A stretch of 19,286 bases of DNA from Acidobacteriaceae bacterium UBA1795 (GCA_002314435.1 DCFV01000091.1:1-19286); one strand, 5' to 3'; positions 1 to 8,314 are shown, counted from the stretch's first letter. The notes: generated by a model from the letters alone, not told the origin. Made by a program: numbers and translations.

Positions 1-314
1 TGCCGATTCCGCGCGGCATTCTCTCCACGATCTATGTGCGCTTCCGTCAGCCGCAAACGCGCACAGGCTTGCTGCAGATCTATCACGAATTCTTCACCGG
101 CAGCCCGATGGTGCGGATCTACGAAAACGCGCTGCCGCAGATCCAGTATTCAGTGAGAACCAGCTACGCCGACATCGGCTTCCAGGTTTCGGCAGATGGG
201 CGACGGGCAGTGATCGTCAGCTGTCTCGACAATCTCTTGAAAGGTGCATCCGGACAGGCCGTGCAGAATCTTAATGTCATGCTGGGCTGGGGTGAAGCGG
301 AGGGGCTTGAATGA
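1..314 (+). CDS. argC: N-acetyl-gamma-glutamyl-phosphate reductase, C-terminal part (5' truncated by window)
   Basis: Only the last ~103 codons are present; the reading frame is open from base 3 and runs off the left edge, so the start lies outside the window. The enzyme reduces N-acetylglutamyl phosphate to the semialdehyde with NADPH, the third step of arginine synthesis, in the cytoplasm. The visible part has the ArgC segment PRGILSTIYVRF and the family's C-terminal signature NLLKGASGQAVQNLNVMLG, close to the stop as expected. The catalytic Cys and His regions are outside or at the edge of the window. Its TGA stop overlaps the ATG of the next gene (ATGA), so translation of argC and argB is probably coupled. 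The family call is secure; nothing can be said about its N-terminal NAD(P)-binding half. Confidence 0.93.
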   Translation, partial: PIPRGILSTIYVRFRQPQTRTGLLQIYHEFFTGSPMVRIYENALPQIQYSVRTSYADIGFQVSADGRRAVIVSCLDNLLKGASGQAVQNLNVMLGWGEAEGLE

Positions 315-1093
315 AGTATGTCGTAAAACTCGGTGGTGCGGGCCTCGAAACTCCGTCGCTGCTCGAAGGATGCGTACGCGCCATCGCTGAACTGGTCCGC
401 GACGGCCACCAGGTTGCCGTGGTGCATGGCGGCGGCGTGCAGCTGACGCGCACGCTCAAGGCGCTGGGCAAACAGAGCGAATTCATCGCAGGCCTGCGCG
501 TCACCGATGCAGAGACGCGCGATGCCGCGTTGATGGTGCTTGCCGGTAAGGTGAACAAGAGTCTGGTGGCCGCTTTCGGCGCGCTCGGCCAGCCTGCGGT
601 CGGGCTCTCTGGCGGAGACGGTCTGATGTTTCGCGCGCGCAAGAAGCGCACCGCGCCAGACCTCGGCTTCGTGGGCGAGATTGCATCAAGCGACCCGCGC
701 TGGCTCGAGGCCATCTGGCAGTTGAACGGTGTGCCGGTGATTTCATCTATGGCGCTCGGCTTTGACGGCGAGTACTACAACATCAACGCCGACGAGATGG
801 CAGCGGCCTGCGCCACGGCCTGCCACGCCGATGCGCTCGTCTTTCTCACCGATGTGCCCGGCGTCAAGGGTTCAAACGGCGAGATACTCCGATGGCTCTC
901 CATCGATCAGATCGCCGAGATGGCCAAGAGCGCCATCATTACCGGCGGCATGCTGCCCAAGCTGGGCGCCTGCCGCGAGGCTTTACTTAATGGCGTGAAG
1001 CGCGTGCGCATTCTGCCTGCTGAAGCTGCCGCATCCCTGCCCGACCTGTGCAGCTCTCGCGTAGCCCATGGCACTGAAGTGATGGTTGCCTGA
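311..1093 (+). CDS. argB: Acetylglutamate kinase
   Basis: This 260-residue protein has the usual length for an acetylglutamate kinase, which phosphorylates N-acetylglutamate with ATP, the second and often feedback-regulated step of arginine synthesis. Visible landmarks in order: the phosphate-binding KLGG at residues 6-9, HGGG at 39-42 (acetylglutamate/phosphate loop), GLRVTDAETRD around 61-71 with the substrate-binding Arg63, GKVNKSLV at 79-86, GLSGGDG near 98, NINAD at 157-161 and the ATP-site lysine in GGMLPKLGA near 217. The start ATG overlaps the argC stop. The related kinase LysZ of the AAA lysine pathway is an alternative, but the GLRVTD segment and the arginine gene neighbours argue for ArgB. 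There is no clear N-terminal helix of the kind seen in arginine-inhibited hexameric forms; the protein starts only five residues before the KLGG lysine, so feedback inhibition cannot be assumed. Confidence 0.95.
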   Translation: MKYVVKLGGAGLETPSLLEGCVRAIAELVRDGHQVAVVHGGGVQLTRTLKALGKQSEFIAGLRVTDAETRDAALMVLAGKVNKSLVAAFGALGQPAVGLSGGDGLMFRARKKRTAPDLGFVGEIASSDPRWLEAIWQLNGVPVISSMALGFDGEYYNINADEMAAACATACHADALVFLTDVPGVKGSNGEILRWLSIDQIAEMAKSAIITGGMLPKLGACREALLNGVKRVRILPAEAAASLPDLCSSRVAHGTEVMVA

Positions 1094-1104
1094 GGAGATT
1101 GGAA

Positions 1105-2358
1105 GTGACGAAACTCGATCAAATTCGTGCCGCCGAGTCACGGCTCCTGCTCTCAACCTACGAACGGAACCCGATTCTGTTTGTCGGTGGTGAGGGCGTA
1201 CATATCATCGACGAAAACGGTGAGCGCTATCTCGATCTTCTCAGCGGCATCGGCGTAAACGCGCTCGGTTATGGCCACCCCGCAATCGAAGCCACAATTG
1301 CCCGGCAGAGCCGCGCGCTCATCCACACGTCGAACCTCTTCTATCACGAGGGGCAGGCAGAGCTTGCGCTGCGTCTGACCGAGCACATGGGCCTCGACCG
1401 CGTCTTCTTCGCCAACACTGGCACAGAAGCCTGGGAGGGTGCGCTCAAGCTTGCGCGCGCTCACGCGGGTCTGCTTCGCAGCGAAGGCAAGACCATCGGC
1501 ACCAAGTTCCTCGCACTTGAGCAGAGCTTCCACGGCCGCACCTTCGGTTCAGTTTCAACGACCTACAAGGCGAGGTACCGCGAGCCCTTCGGCCCCGTCG
1601 TCCCCGGGGTTGAATTCGTCCGTTTCAACGACATTGCCGATCTGCGCGCCAAGTTCTCGAATGAAGTCTGCGCCATCCTCGTCGAGGCGATTCAGGGAGA
1701 AGGCGGCGTCCGTCCTCTCACTCAGGAGTTCTTCGCCGAGGCGCGCGCACTGGCCAGTTCCACCGGCGCTCTGCTCATCGTTGACGAAATCCAGGCGGGC
1801 CTGGGCCGCACCGGTAAATGGTGCGCCTATCAGCACTACGGCATCCAGCCCGATGTGACCACGCTGGCCAAGCCCCTTGCCGGAGGCATCCCGATGGGCG
1901 CACTCCTTTGTACGGAAGAGGTTGCACGCGCAATCCATGCAGGAATGCACGGCACAACATTCGGCGGTGGCCCGCTCGCCTGCGCCGTCGCCAACACCGT
2001 CATCGACACGATCGAGAAGGATAACCTCCTCGCGAATGCGACCGAGGTCGGCGACTACTTTCAGGCGAAGCTCCGCGACCTCGCAAAGCGTCATGAGGCG
2101 ATCATCGATGTGCGCGGCAAGGGCCTGATGATTGCCGCGGAACTCGACTCCGCGGAACTCGCCAAGCTCACTGTCGAGGAAATGCTGAAGCGGCACATCC
2201 TGATCAATTGCACCAGCGATACGGTATTGCGCTTCCTACCGCCCTACATTCTCAAGCGAGAGCACGTCGACACTGCCGTCACCGCTCTCGACGAAATATT
2301 TACCGCGCATGCGTCGCACGCAGCAGCACAGCCTGCAGGAGGACATAACCGTGGCTAG
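1105..2358 (+). CDS. argD: Acetylornithine aminotransferase
   Basis: A class-III PLP-dependent aminotransferase that converts N-acetylglutamate semialdehyde to N-acetylornithine using glutamate. I place the start at GTG 1105 because AGGAG (1093-1097) sits seven bases upstream; a TTG at 1099 is too close to that site. The 417-residue product shows the substrate-side LSGIGVNALGYGHP near residue 47, the phosphate-cup segment NTGTEAWEGALKLAR near 104, VDEIQAGLGRTGKW near 226 with the PLP-pyridine Asp, and the Schiff-base lysine in TLAKPLAGGIPMG at about 256. The argD gene starts 11 bases after the argB stop and its own stop lies inside the first codons of argF. Close relatives act on succinylornithine, GABA or ornithine; the operon decides for ArgD. 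Some ArgD proteins also serve lysine synthesis (DapC), which cannot be excluded here. Confidence 0.93.
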   Translation: MTKLDQIRAAESRLLLSTYERNPILFVGGEGVHIIDENGERYLDLLSGIGVNALGYGHPAIEATIARQSRALIHTSNLFYHEGQAELALRLTEHMGLDRVFFANTGTEAWEGALKLARAHAGLLRSEGKTIGTKFLALEQSFHGRTFGSVSTTYKARYREPFGPVVPGVEFVRFNDIADLRAKFSNEVCAILVEAIQGEGGVRPLTQEFFAEARALASSTGALLIVDEIQAGLGRTGKWCAYQHYGIQPDVTTLAKPLAGGIPMGALLCTEEVARAIHAGMHGTTFGGGPLACAVANTVIDTIEKDNLLANATEVGDYFQAKLRDLAKRHEAIIDVRGKGLMIAAELDSAELAKLTVEEMLKRHILINCTSDTVLRFLPPYILKREHVDTAVTALDEIFTAHASHAAAQPAGGHNRG

Positions 2359-3382
2359 CAAATCCACTATCGAACTCGAAGTTCCCGTGCACAAGGATCA
2401 GGACATCCTGGCCGCAGCAGCACGGCTCGCAGGCGAAGACCTGTGTTCCATCGCTGATCTCTCCAGCGCTGAAGTGCGCGCAATCCTCAAGCTGGCCCAC
2501 GACGTCAAGCGCAATCCGCGCGAGTATCGCCACGCGCTCGACGCCAAGCAGATGGTGCTCATGTTTGAGAAGGCGAGCCTGCGCACTCGGCTCAGCTTCG
2601 AAGCGGGAATCAACACCATGGGCGGCAACGCCATGTTCTTCGACCAGACCAACTCACCGCTGGGCGAGCGTGAGTCGATCTCCGATGTGGCACGCAACGT
2701 CGAGCGCTGGGTCGATGTGATCGTGCTGCGCACCTACGCCCACGACACCGTCACCGAGATGGCAGCCAACGCACGCGTTCCCGTCATCAATGCCCTCTCC
2801 GACTTCGAGCATCCATGCCAGGCGCTTGCCGACTTCATGACGTTGCAGGAGCACTTCGGTACGGTGACGAACCTGAACTTCACTTACGTGGGCGATGGCA
2901 ACAACGTCTGCCACTCGCTCATGCTGACTGGCGCGCAACTCGGTGCAAACGTCACCGTGGCAACGCCGCGCGGCTACTCGCCGGACATCGAAATCGTCAC
3001 CATTGCACGCGACATTGCGCAGGCCAACAACTGCGAACTGCGGCTGCTGCAGGACCCGCAGGCCGCCGTCGAAGGCGCCGACGCAGTTTACACCGATGTG
3101 TGCGTCAGTATGGGATTCGAGCATGAGTCCACCAAGCGCGCGCCCATCTTCCGCCCTTTCCAGGTGAATGAAGCGCTCATGCAGAAGGCTTCTCCCAACG
3201 CTGTCTTCATGCACTGCCTGCCCGCACGCCGCAATGAGGAAGTCACCGATGCGGTCATTGACAGCCCGCAGTCCATCGTCTTCGATCAGGCCGAGAATCG
3301 CCTGCATGCTCAGAAGGCTCTGCTTCTCCTCCTGCTCGGCGGACTTGCCAACGCTGCAACCTTCCGCGGCGAACAGGCATAA
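2351..3382 (+). CDS. argF: Ornithine carbamoyltransferase
   Basis: Transfers the carbamoyl group of carbamoyl phosphate to ornithine to give citrulline. The start is set at GTG 2351, seven bases after AGGAGGA (2337-2343); it overlaps the argD stop by eight bases. An in-frame ATG at 2309 would give 14 extra residues deep inside argD and has no ribosome site. The 343-residue protein has the carbamoyl-phosphate loop FEKASLRTR (Ser76 region), HPCQ at 154-157, the ornithine-binding SMG loop at 253-255 and HCLP at 288-291. The SLRTR loop departs from the family pattern S-[GT]-R-T. The HCLPARRN segment resembles acetyl- or succinylornithine transcarbamylases, but those enzymes lack the SMG loop, so ornithine is the likely substrate. 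A ~35-residue N-terminal extension precedes the usual start of the fold. Confidence 0.92.
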   Translation: MASKSTIELEVPVHKDQDILAAAARLAGEDLCSIADLSSAEVRAILKLAHDVKRNPREYRHALDAKQMVLMFEKASLRTRLSFEAGINTMGGNAMFFDQTNSPLGERESISDVARNVERWVDVIVLRTYAHDTVTEMAANARVPVINALSDFEHPCQALADFMTLQEHFGTVTNLNFTYVGDGNNVCHSLMLTGAQLGANVTVATPRGYSPDIEIVTIARDIAQANNCELRLLQDPQAAVEGADAVYTDVCVSMGFEHESTKRAPIFRPFQVNEALMQKASPNAVFMHCLPARRNEEVTDAVIDSPQSIVFDQAENRLHAQKALLLLLLGGLANAATFRGEQA

Positions 3383-3424
3383 GAACGGCAACTCGTACAG
3401 CAGCTACCGTAAGGAGACAGCGAA

Positions 3425-4837
3425 GTGAAAATGTGGTCGGGCCGCTTTCGCGAGCCGCTTGATGCGGAGTTCGAGCAGTGGCAGCGTTCTATCGTCTTTG
3501 ACTGGCGGCTTCTCCAGCAGGAGGTTGCTGCTAGCAAGGCTCATGCCTCCGCCCTTTGCGCCGCCGGCGTGCTCACAGCGCACGAGGCCGGAGAACTGCG
3601 CGCAGCTCTTGACTCCATTGCCGCAGCGCACGCCACCGATGAGGGTAAGGAAGAGGTGCGTACGCATCCCGCCGCGGAGGATATCCACCACTTTGTCGAA
3701 TTGTCGCTCGTTGACCGTGTTGGTTCGCTCGGACTCAAGCTGCACACCGGCCGCAGCCGCAACGAGCAGATTGCAACGGACCTTCGCCTCTATGTTCGCG
3801 AGCAGATCAACGCCGTCGTTAAGGGCCTCGCAGCCTGGTGCCAAGCCCTGCTTGCACAAGCTGAAAGCGCCGGAGATGCAGTCATGCCAAGCTACACGCA
3901 TCTGCAGCGTGCGGAGCCTGTCCTGGTCGCGCATTGGCTACAGGCATATGTAGAGATGGCTCTGCGCGACGCAACGCGTTTGCAGGATTGCGCCGCACGA
4001 CTGAACTATTGCCCGCTAGGCTCTGGAGCTGTGGCCGGAGCCACCCTCGCGCTCGACCGGACCATCGCCGCGCATGAGCTGGGCTTTACCGCGCCCACAC
4101 CCAACTCAATGGACGCGACCAGCGATCGCGACTTCATTCTCGAATACCTGCAGTCGCTAACCTTTGTCGGGCTGCACCTGAGCCGCTTCGCTGAGGAAAT
4201 CACCCTCTTCGCTACGGCGGAGTTCGGATTTGTCCTGTTGCCGGAAGCCTTTTCGACTGGCTCAAGTGCGATGCCGCAGAAGAAAAACCCGGATCTCACC
4301 GAGCTGCTGCGTGCCAAGGTGGGCCGGATTCACGGAGCGGCGGAGACCGTGACACTGCAGTTGAAAGGTCTGCCTCTCGCCTACAATAAGGACATGCAGG
4401 AGACTCAGGAGCCGGCATTCGCCGTCGAATTCGTGCCGCAGATGCTGACGCTTGTAGCGCGCTTCACCGCAGCGCTCCAGTTCAGTTTCGCGCGCATGGG
4501 TGAAGCTGCGGAGTCCGGCTATCTGAACGCGATGGCTGCTGCAACTTATCTCGTGCATAAGGGCGTGCCCTTCCGCACCGCGCATGAAAAAATTGGCCAC
4601 GCCGTTCGCTTTGCCATCGACAAAGGCGTGGAACTCGGCGAGTTGTCGCTCGATGAGCTGCGCCAGTTCGGCGAGGAGTTCGATCGCGATTTCTTCGCGG
4701 CAGCTACGGTAGAGGCGACGCTCGACTGCCACGACGTTCTGGGCGGCACTGCGCGCACGCGCGTGCGCCAGGCTCTGGTGGAAGCATCCCGGCGTGTACG
4801 CGCACTCACGCAGGAGGTTGTCCATGTTGGTGCGTAA
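3425..4837 (+). CDS. argH: Argininosuccinate lyase
   Basis: Cleaves argininosuccinate to arginine and fumarate, the last step of the pathway. The protein is 470 residues, typical for the fumarase/aspartase superfamily member ArgH. It begins with MKMWSGRF, the usual ArgH N-terminus, and contains HTGRSRNEQ at 107-115, THLQRAEP near 158-165 with the conserved His159, and the superfamily signature GSSAMPQKKNPD at 279-290 with the mobile-loop catalytic serine. GTG 3425 is preceded by AAGGAG (3411-3416) at eight bases. A 42-base gap separates it from argF, the longest gap within the operon, and I see no terminator in it. The 3' end overlaps the start of the following acetyltransferase gene by 14 bases. 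No argG is in the window, so argininosuccinate synthase must be encoded elsewhere, possibly just upstream. Confidence 0.95.
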   Translation: MKMWSGRFREPLDAEFEQWQRSIVFDWRLLQQEVAASKAHASALCAAGVLTAHEAGELRAALDSIAAAHATDEGKEEVRTHPAAEDIHHFVELSLVDRVGSLGLKLHTGRSRNEQIATDLRLYVREQINAVVKGLAAWCQALLAQAESAGDAVMPSYTHLQRAEPVLVAHWLQAYVEMALRDATRLQDCAARLNYCPLGSGAVAGATLALDRTIAAHELGFTAPTPNSMDATSDRDFILEYLQSLTFVGLHLSRFAEEITLFATAEFGFVLLPEAFSTGSSAMPQKKNPDLTELLRAKVGRIHGAAETVTLQLKGLPLAYNKDMQETQEPAFAVEFVPQMLTLVARFTAALQFSFARMGEAAESGYLNAMAAATYLVHKGVPFRTAHEKIGHAVRFAIDKGVELGELSLDELRQFGEEFDRDFFAAATVEATLDCHDVLGGTARTRVRQALVEASRRVRALTQEVVHVGA

Positions 4838-5345
4838 GGCGCTGCTACAGGACGCCTCGAACGTCTACGACCTGGTCAACTCTCTCTCCGGCGACGGCAC
4901 TTTGCTCAAGCGCCACTTCGCGGAGATTTGCGAGAACATCCGTGACTTCACAGTCGCCGAGTCTGATGCTGGCGTCTTCCTCGGATGCGGCGCCCTGCAC
5001 CTGTACGGGCCGCATCTTTCTGAGGTTCGCTCCATCGTCGTCAAGCCTGAGGCCAAAGGCCAGGGCGCAGGCGGCCGCATTCTGGGCGCTCTGATCGAGG
5101 AAGCCGAGCAACACGGAATTCAATCTGTCTGCCTGTTTACGCGGATCCCTGACTTCTTCTTCAAGTTCGGCTTCCGAACTGTGGAAGACAAGGCCGAACT
5201 ACCGGACAAGATCTTCAAGGACTGCCAAAGCTGCCCGCGTCTGCATCGTTGCGACGAAGTCGCAATGGTCCGCGGCCGCATTCCCCGCATTTCAATTCTT
5301 GGCCCAAGGCACGAGGCACAGGAGTTGGTTCGTCTGCTTGGCTAA
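4824..5345 (+). CDS. argA: Short GNAT-type N-acetylglutamate synthase (amino-acid N-acetyltransferase)
   Basis: A 173-residue single-domain GNAT acetyltransferase, probably making N-acetylglutamate from acetyl-CoA and glutamate, the first step of the pathway. The start is ATG 4824, six bases after AGGAGG (4812-4817); it lies inside the end of argH. The acetyl-CoA-binding motif A is visible as VRSIVVKPEAKGQGAGGRIL at residues 68-87, followed by IPDFFFKFGF (108-117), typical of NAGS-like GNATs. A cysteine cluster C134-x2-C137-x5-C143 directly before DEVAM could bind a metal. Classic ArgA has an extra N-terminal kinase-like domain that binds arginine; it is absent here, so regulation must differ from E. 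coli ArgA. Position at the end of the arg operon, and absence of argJ in view, support this role. The exact substrate is inferred from family and context. Confidence 0.82.
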   Translation: MLVRKALLQDASNVYDLVNSLSGDGTLLKRHFAEICENIRDFTVAESDAGVFLGCGALHLYGPHLSEVRSIVVKPEAKGQGAGGRILGALIEEAEQHGIQSVCLFTRIPDFFFKFGFRTVEDKAELPDKIFKDCQSCPRLHRCDEVAMVRGRIPRISILGPRHEAQELVRLLG

Positions 5346-5351
5346 TGTGTT

Positions 5352-5383
5352 GAAGCGGCGTGTTCACAATGTTACGCCGCTTC
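5352..5383. terminator. Stem-loop between convergent arg operon and membrane-protein gene
   Basis: GAAGCGGCG (5352-5360) and CGCCGCTTC (5375-5383) form a perfect 9-bp stem, extended by one T-A pair, around a 12-base loop. It starts seven bases after the stop of the acetyltransferase gene and ends 19 bases before the stop of the opposing gene, so it is placed to end transcription from both sides. Neither strand has a strong T tract after the stem, so it is either a weak intrinsic terminator or mainly an RNA-stabilising hairpin. Confidence 0.55.
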
Positions 5384-5401
5384 GCCATCTTCGCCTCAGA
5401 C

Positions 5402-5815
5402 TCAAGCTTGTGAAGTGCGATTCCCTTCTCCGTCGACCCACCCTGTAAGTGCAGTCAGAAGCACAACGGCAATCGCCGCTTCCACCGGACGTGTCACCAT
5501 GATGCGCAGCACAACAGCCCCCACACTCTCGCAGTACCCAAGCGCCGCGCACGTTCTCCAGCTCAGCATGGAATAGACGCCTAGATAGCCAAGCGCAACC
5601 ACGGCTTGAAGCGCGACTTGCATTCGCTGCGATCTGACGAACAGAAACACCAGAAAGCTGCAAGCGGGAATCGCGCAGTACAGCACGGCCCACAGCGTGT
5701 TAAAACGCAAATCGACTGCCCACAGCGAGTAGAACCCATGCATGGAAACAACCATGCTCAACACCCCGGTCAGAGCGCGGCAAAAGAGCCATGCGCCTTC
5801 TCGCAAGTTCATCAT
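5402..5815 (-). CDS. Unrecognised small four-helix membrane protein, coupled to hypF
   Basis: I do not recognise this 137-residue protein. It has four hydrophobic stretches that look like membrane helices, roughly at residues 10-33, 40-60, 66-86 and 103-125, separated by short polar loops (VRSQRMQ near 60-66, SWRTCAALGYCES near 85-97), and a polar C-terminal tail. It contains five cysteines (12, 47, 52, 89, 95), the last two flanking a short loop. There is no signal peptide distinct from helix 1 and no catalytic motif I can name. Its ATG overlaps the hypF stop (ATGA), so it is very likely translated from the hypF transcript by coupling; there is no strong ribosome site of its own, only GGAG about ten bases upstream. 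The first two codons are both ATG, so the true start may be one codon later. A role linked to hydrogenase maturation, metal handling or membrane attachment is possible but only by association. Confidence 0.75.
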   Translation of the reverse strand: MMNLREGAWLFCRALTGVLSMVVSMHGFYSLWAVDLRFNTLWAVLYCAIPACSFLVFLFVRSQRMQVALQAVVALGYLGVYSMLSWRTCAALGYCESVGAVVLRIMVTRPVEAAIAVVLLTALTGWVDGEGNRTSQA

Positions 5816-8139
5816 TCTTTGCTGTCTCCGCGACGTTCCCTTTGCACGGACCCATCCAGAATTGCCGCGGCCACCACAACCTGTCCATAGCTCAGGCCTC
5901 CATCTCCGGGACTCACGCGGAGATGCTGGTAGACTGCGAACCCCTCAGCATGCAGCCCCTCGCGCAGCAGCCGTGCCAGTCTTCGATTGTGCAGGCATCC
6001 GCCACTCATCACCACTTGCTTCGCTCCACTGCCCGCACGCGCCCGCACCGCAGCCTGCACAAACGCCGCGGCGATGCCTGCATGGAACCGTGCAGCGACG
6101 CGTTCCTTGCACATACTGGAATCCAGATCAGCAAGCAGTTCTGACCAAAGCTGGACAACACGAATGAGCGCGGGCCGACCCCGTTCAAAATCCCCGTCGA
6201 TCAGCTCCGTCGCATAGCCGGACACATCCGGCTCGTCGATCGCAATGCCTTCGAGTTCAATGGCCGCCTGCGCCTCATAATCCACCACGCGCCGTTGCAG
6301 AACCACAGCCGCCACCGCGTCGAAGAGCCGGCCGCAGCTTGAAGTCAATGGCGAGTTAATGCTTCTCTCCATCATGCGCAGTAACAGACGGGCGTCCTTC
6401 GAACTCGCGCCGACCAGGCTCGATATCTCCGGCGACGCCACATCGAACCCGGCTGTATGCAGCGCTCCCAGCGCCATGCGCCAAGGCTCCCGAATCGCCG
6501 CTTCTCCACCTGGCATCGGCGCGTACTCAAGGTGCGCGAATCGTTCGAAGCCACTGAGCCGGGCAATCAGCACCTCTCCGCCCCAGATGCGCCCGTCCGT
6601 TCCGTAGCCGGTTCCATCCAGGCTCAGTCCGATCACAGGCCCTGTAAGGCCATGCTCTGCCATGCACCCGGCAACATGCGCATGGTGATGCTGCACGGCA
6701 TGTATCGGCAATCCCCGCTCTGCAGCCCATTGCTTCGCCCACGTAGTCGAAAGATAGCCCGGGTGCAGATCGTGGACGACACTGCGCGGCTCAATCTCAA
6801 ACGTATGCATTAGGTGATCGAGCGAGTGCTTGAAGAACTCAAGTCCCGTGAGATTCTCCAAATCCCCCAGGTGCTGGCTTTGGTAAACAGACCGCCCACG
6901 CGCCAGCGCGAATACATTCTTCAGGTGCCCACCAACCGCCAGCAGTGGCGGCGTCTCAAAGGGCAACTCCAACCCCAATGGCACAAATCCGCGTGCACGG
7001 CGCACCAGTTGAGCAGATCCATCAACCACCGCCGCAACCGAGTCGTCGCAGCGCTGCAGAATCTCGCGATTGTGCATCACAAACACATCCGCTATCCTGC
7101 CCAGCCGCGTGCGCGCCTCATCGTTGTCGATGGCGATCGGCTCTTCGCTCAGATTCGCCGAGGTCATCACCAGTGCGCGCACACGCGCATCGGTAAACAA
7201 CAAATGCTGCAGCGGCGCGTAAGGGAGATAGGCCCCCAGCCACGGAATACCCGGCGCGACCGACGCAGCAATCCCGTTCTTCACACAGGCCCGCGCCAGC
7301 ACAATGGGCCGGGCCGGGGTCTGCAGCAGCGCCTCTTCTTCCGGCGTTAGCTGACACAAAGCACGAGCCGCCTCCATGTCTCGCACCATCACGGCCAGCG
7401 GTTTGCCATAGCGATGTTTGCGCGCACGCAACCGCGTCACGGCCGCTTCATTGGTCGCGTCGACGCACAGGTGGAACCCCCCGATGCCTTTGATAGCGGC
7501 AATCTCACCGCCAACCAGCCGTTCAATCGCGTCGGCAATCGGATCGTGGACAAGGATTCGATTGCCCTCTGGCGACTCAAGCCAGACCCGAGGGCCGCAC
7601 TCCCAGCAGGCATTGGGCTGTGCATGAAATCGCCGATTCAGCGGATCATCGTACTCCGCCTGGCACGCAGGGCACATGGGAAACACCGCCATCGAGGTCT
7701 GCGGGCGGTCGTAAGGAATACGCCGAGTAATGGTGAAGCGGGGACCGCAGTTGGTGCAGTTCAAGAATGGATAGCGAAACCGCCGGTCGCCAGGGTCCAA
7801 AAGCTCGCGCAGGCAGTCCGCGCAGGTAGCCGCATCCGCCGGAATTCCGGTACTTACCTGCCCCTTCACCTGGCTTGAAACAATGCGAAAACCTGACTCG
7901 CGCTTAACCGGCAGGTCGCGGACAGCTACAGCATCAATCCGTGCCAGCGGCGGCAACTCAGCCGGCAACCGAAGCAGAAACGCGTCGATCCGCGCCGGCG
8001 GCCCTTCCAGTTCGATCGTCACGCCATCCGTGTCGTTGCCGATCGATCCGGCAAGCCCCTCTTCCGTCGCCAGGCGGTAGACAAACGGACGAAATCCAAC
8101 CCCCTGCACCACGCCGCGCACCAGCACACCGCGCCGCAT
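5812..8139 (-). CDS. hypF: Carbamoyltransferase HypF (NiFe hydrogenase maturation)
   Basis: HypF uses carbamoyl phosphate and ATP to make carbamoyl-AMP and passes the carbamoyl group to HypE, which turns it into the CN ligand of the NiFe centre. From ATG 8139 the protein is 775 residues, as usual. In order: an acylphosphatase domain (VRGVVQGVGFRPF at the N-terminus), two paired zinc-finger segments with CxxC at 106/109, 128/131, 156/159 and 178/181, a YrdC-like adenylation domain (about 190-375), and a Kae1-like carbamoyltransferase domain with VQHHHAHVAGCMAEHG and MSGGCLHNRRL. An in-frame TTG at 8184 with GAGG nine bases upstream would add 15 residues; I prefer ATG 8139 because the acylphosphatase fold starts there and AGGA lies seven bases upstream. 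The other hyp genes (A to E) are not in the window. It serves the hox hydrogenase encoded 2.6 kb away. Confidence 0.95.
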   Translation of the reverse strand: MRRGVLVRGVVQGVGFRPFVYRLATEEGLAGSIGNDTDGVTIELEGPPARIDAFLLRLPAELPPLARIDAVAVRDLPVKRESGFRIVSSQVKGQVSTGIPADAATCADCLRELLDPGDRRFRYPFLNCTNCGPRFTITRRIPYDRPQTSMAVFPMCPACQAEYDDPLNRRFHAQPNACWECGPRVWLESPEGNRILVHDPIADAIERLVGGEIAAIKGIGGFHLCVDATNEAAVTRLRARKHRYGKPLAVMVRDMEAARALCQLTPEEEALLQTPARPIVLARACVKNGIAASVAPGIPWLGAYLPYAPLQHLLFTDARVRALVMTSANLSEEPIAIDNDEARTRLGRIADVFVMHNREILQRCDDSVAAVVDGSAQLVRRARGFVPLGLELPFETPPLLAVGGHLKNVFALARGRSVYQSQHLGDLENLTGLEFFKHSLDHLMHTFEIEPRSVVHDLHPGYLSTTWAKQWAAERGLPIHAVQHHHAHVAGCMAEHGLTGPVIGLSLDGTGYGTDGRIWGGEVLIARLSGFERFAHLEYAPMPGGEAAIREPWRMALGALHTAGFDVASPEISSLVGASSKDARLLLRMMERSINSPLTSSCGRLFDAVAAVVLQRRVVDYEAQAAIELEGIAIDEPDVSGYATELIDGDFERGRPALIRVVQLWSELLADLDSSMCKERVAARFHAGIAAAFVQAAVRARAGSGAKQVVMSGGCLHNRRLARLLREGLHAEGFAVYQHLRVSPGDGGLSYGQVVVAAAILDGSVQRERRGDSKE

Positions 8140-8314
8140 ACGCGCATCCTGGGAGTTGGATTCAGTCTGGCAGTCTGGGCTCAAGCGGCGTCGCCTCGCA
8201 TCGCAGTCAAAAGAATAGCGTATGCGCCAAATGCGCGGCCCGAGAGGAGAGGTACCCGCGCTTGAGTGACATACAGCACGCCAGCGGAACGTCGTCTGCT
8301 CTATACTGGGCTGC
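8140..8314. promoter_or_regulatory. Divergent intergenic region between hypF and the nickel permease; candidate -10 TATACT
   Basis: This 175-base stretch must hold the promoters of two divergent genes (its left part becomes coding if hypF starts at TTG 8184). On the + strand TATACT (8302-8307) is a good -10 hexamer that ends seven bases before the GTG start at 8315, and there is no Shine-Dalgarno sequence between them. That spacing would put the transcript start at or one base from the GTG, giving a leaderless mRNA. No matching -35 is visible. A short dyad GCGC-CAAAT-GCGC occurs at about 8225-8237. No NikR-like GTATGA-N16-TCATAC site is seen. No convincing promoter for hypF could be picked out. 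Confidence 0.35.

Noticed and set aside
2351..3382. N-acetyl- or N-succinylornithine carbamoyltransferase instead of ArgF
   Set aside because: The SMG ornithine loop is present and HPCQ context fits ArgF; a deacylated route is not indicated by other genes.
2654..3391. 245-codon open frame on the - strand across argF
   Set aside because: It is a shadow of a well-supported gene; the third-position GC bias of argF explains the open antisense frame.
8140..8314. NikR operator between hypF and the nickel permease
   Set aside because: No GTATGA-N16-TCATAC-like dyad is present; a single GTATGC is not enough.
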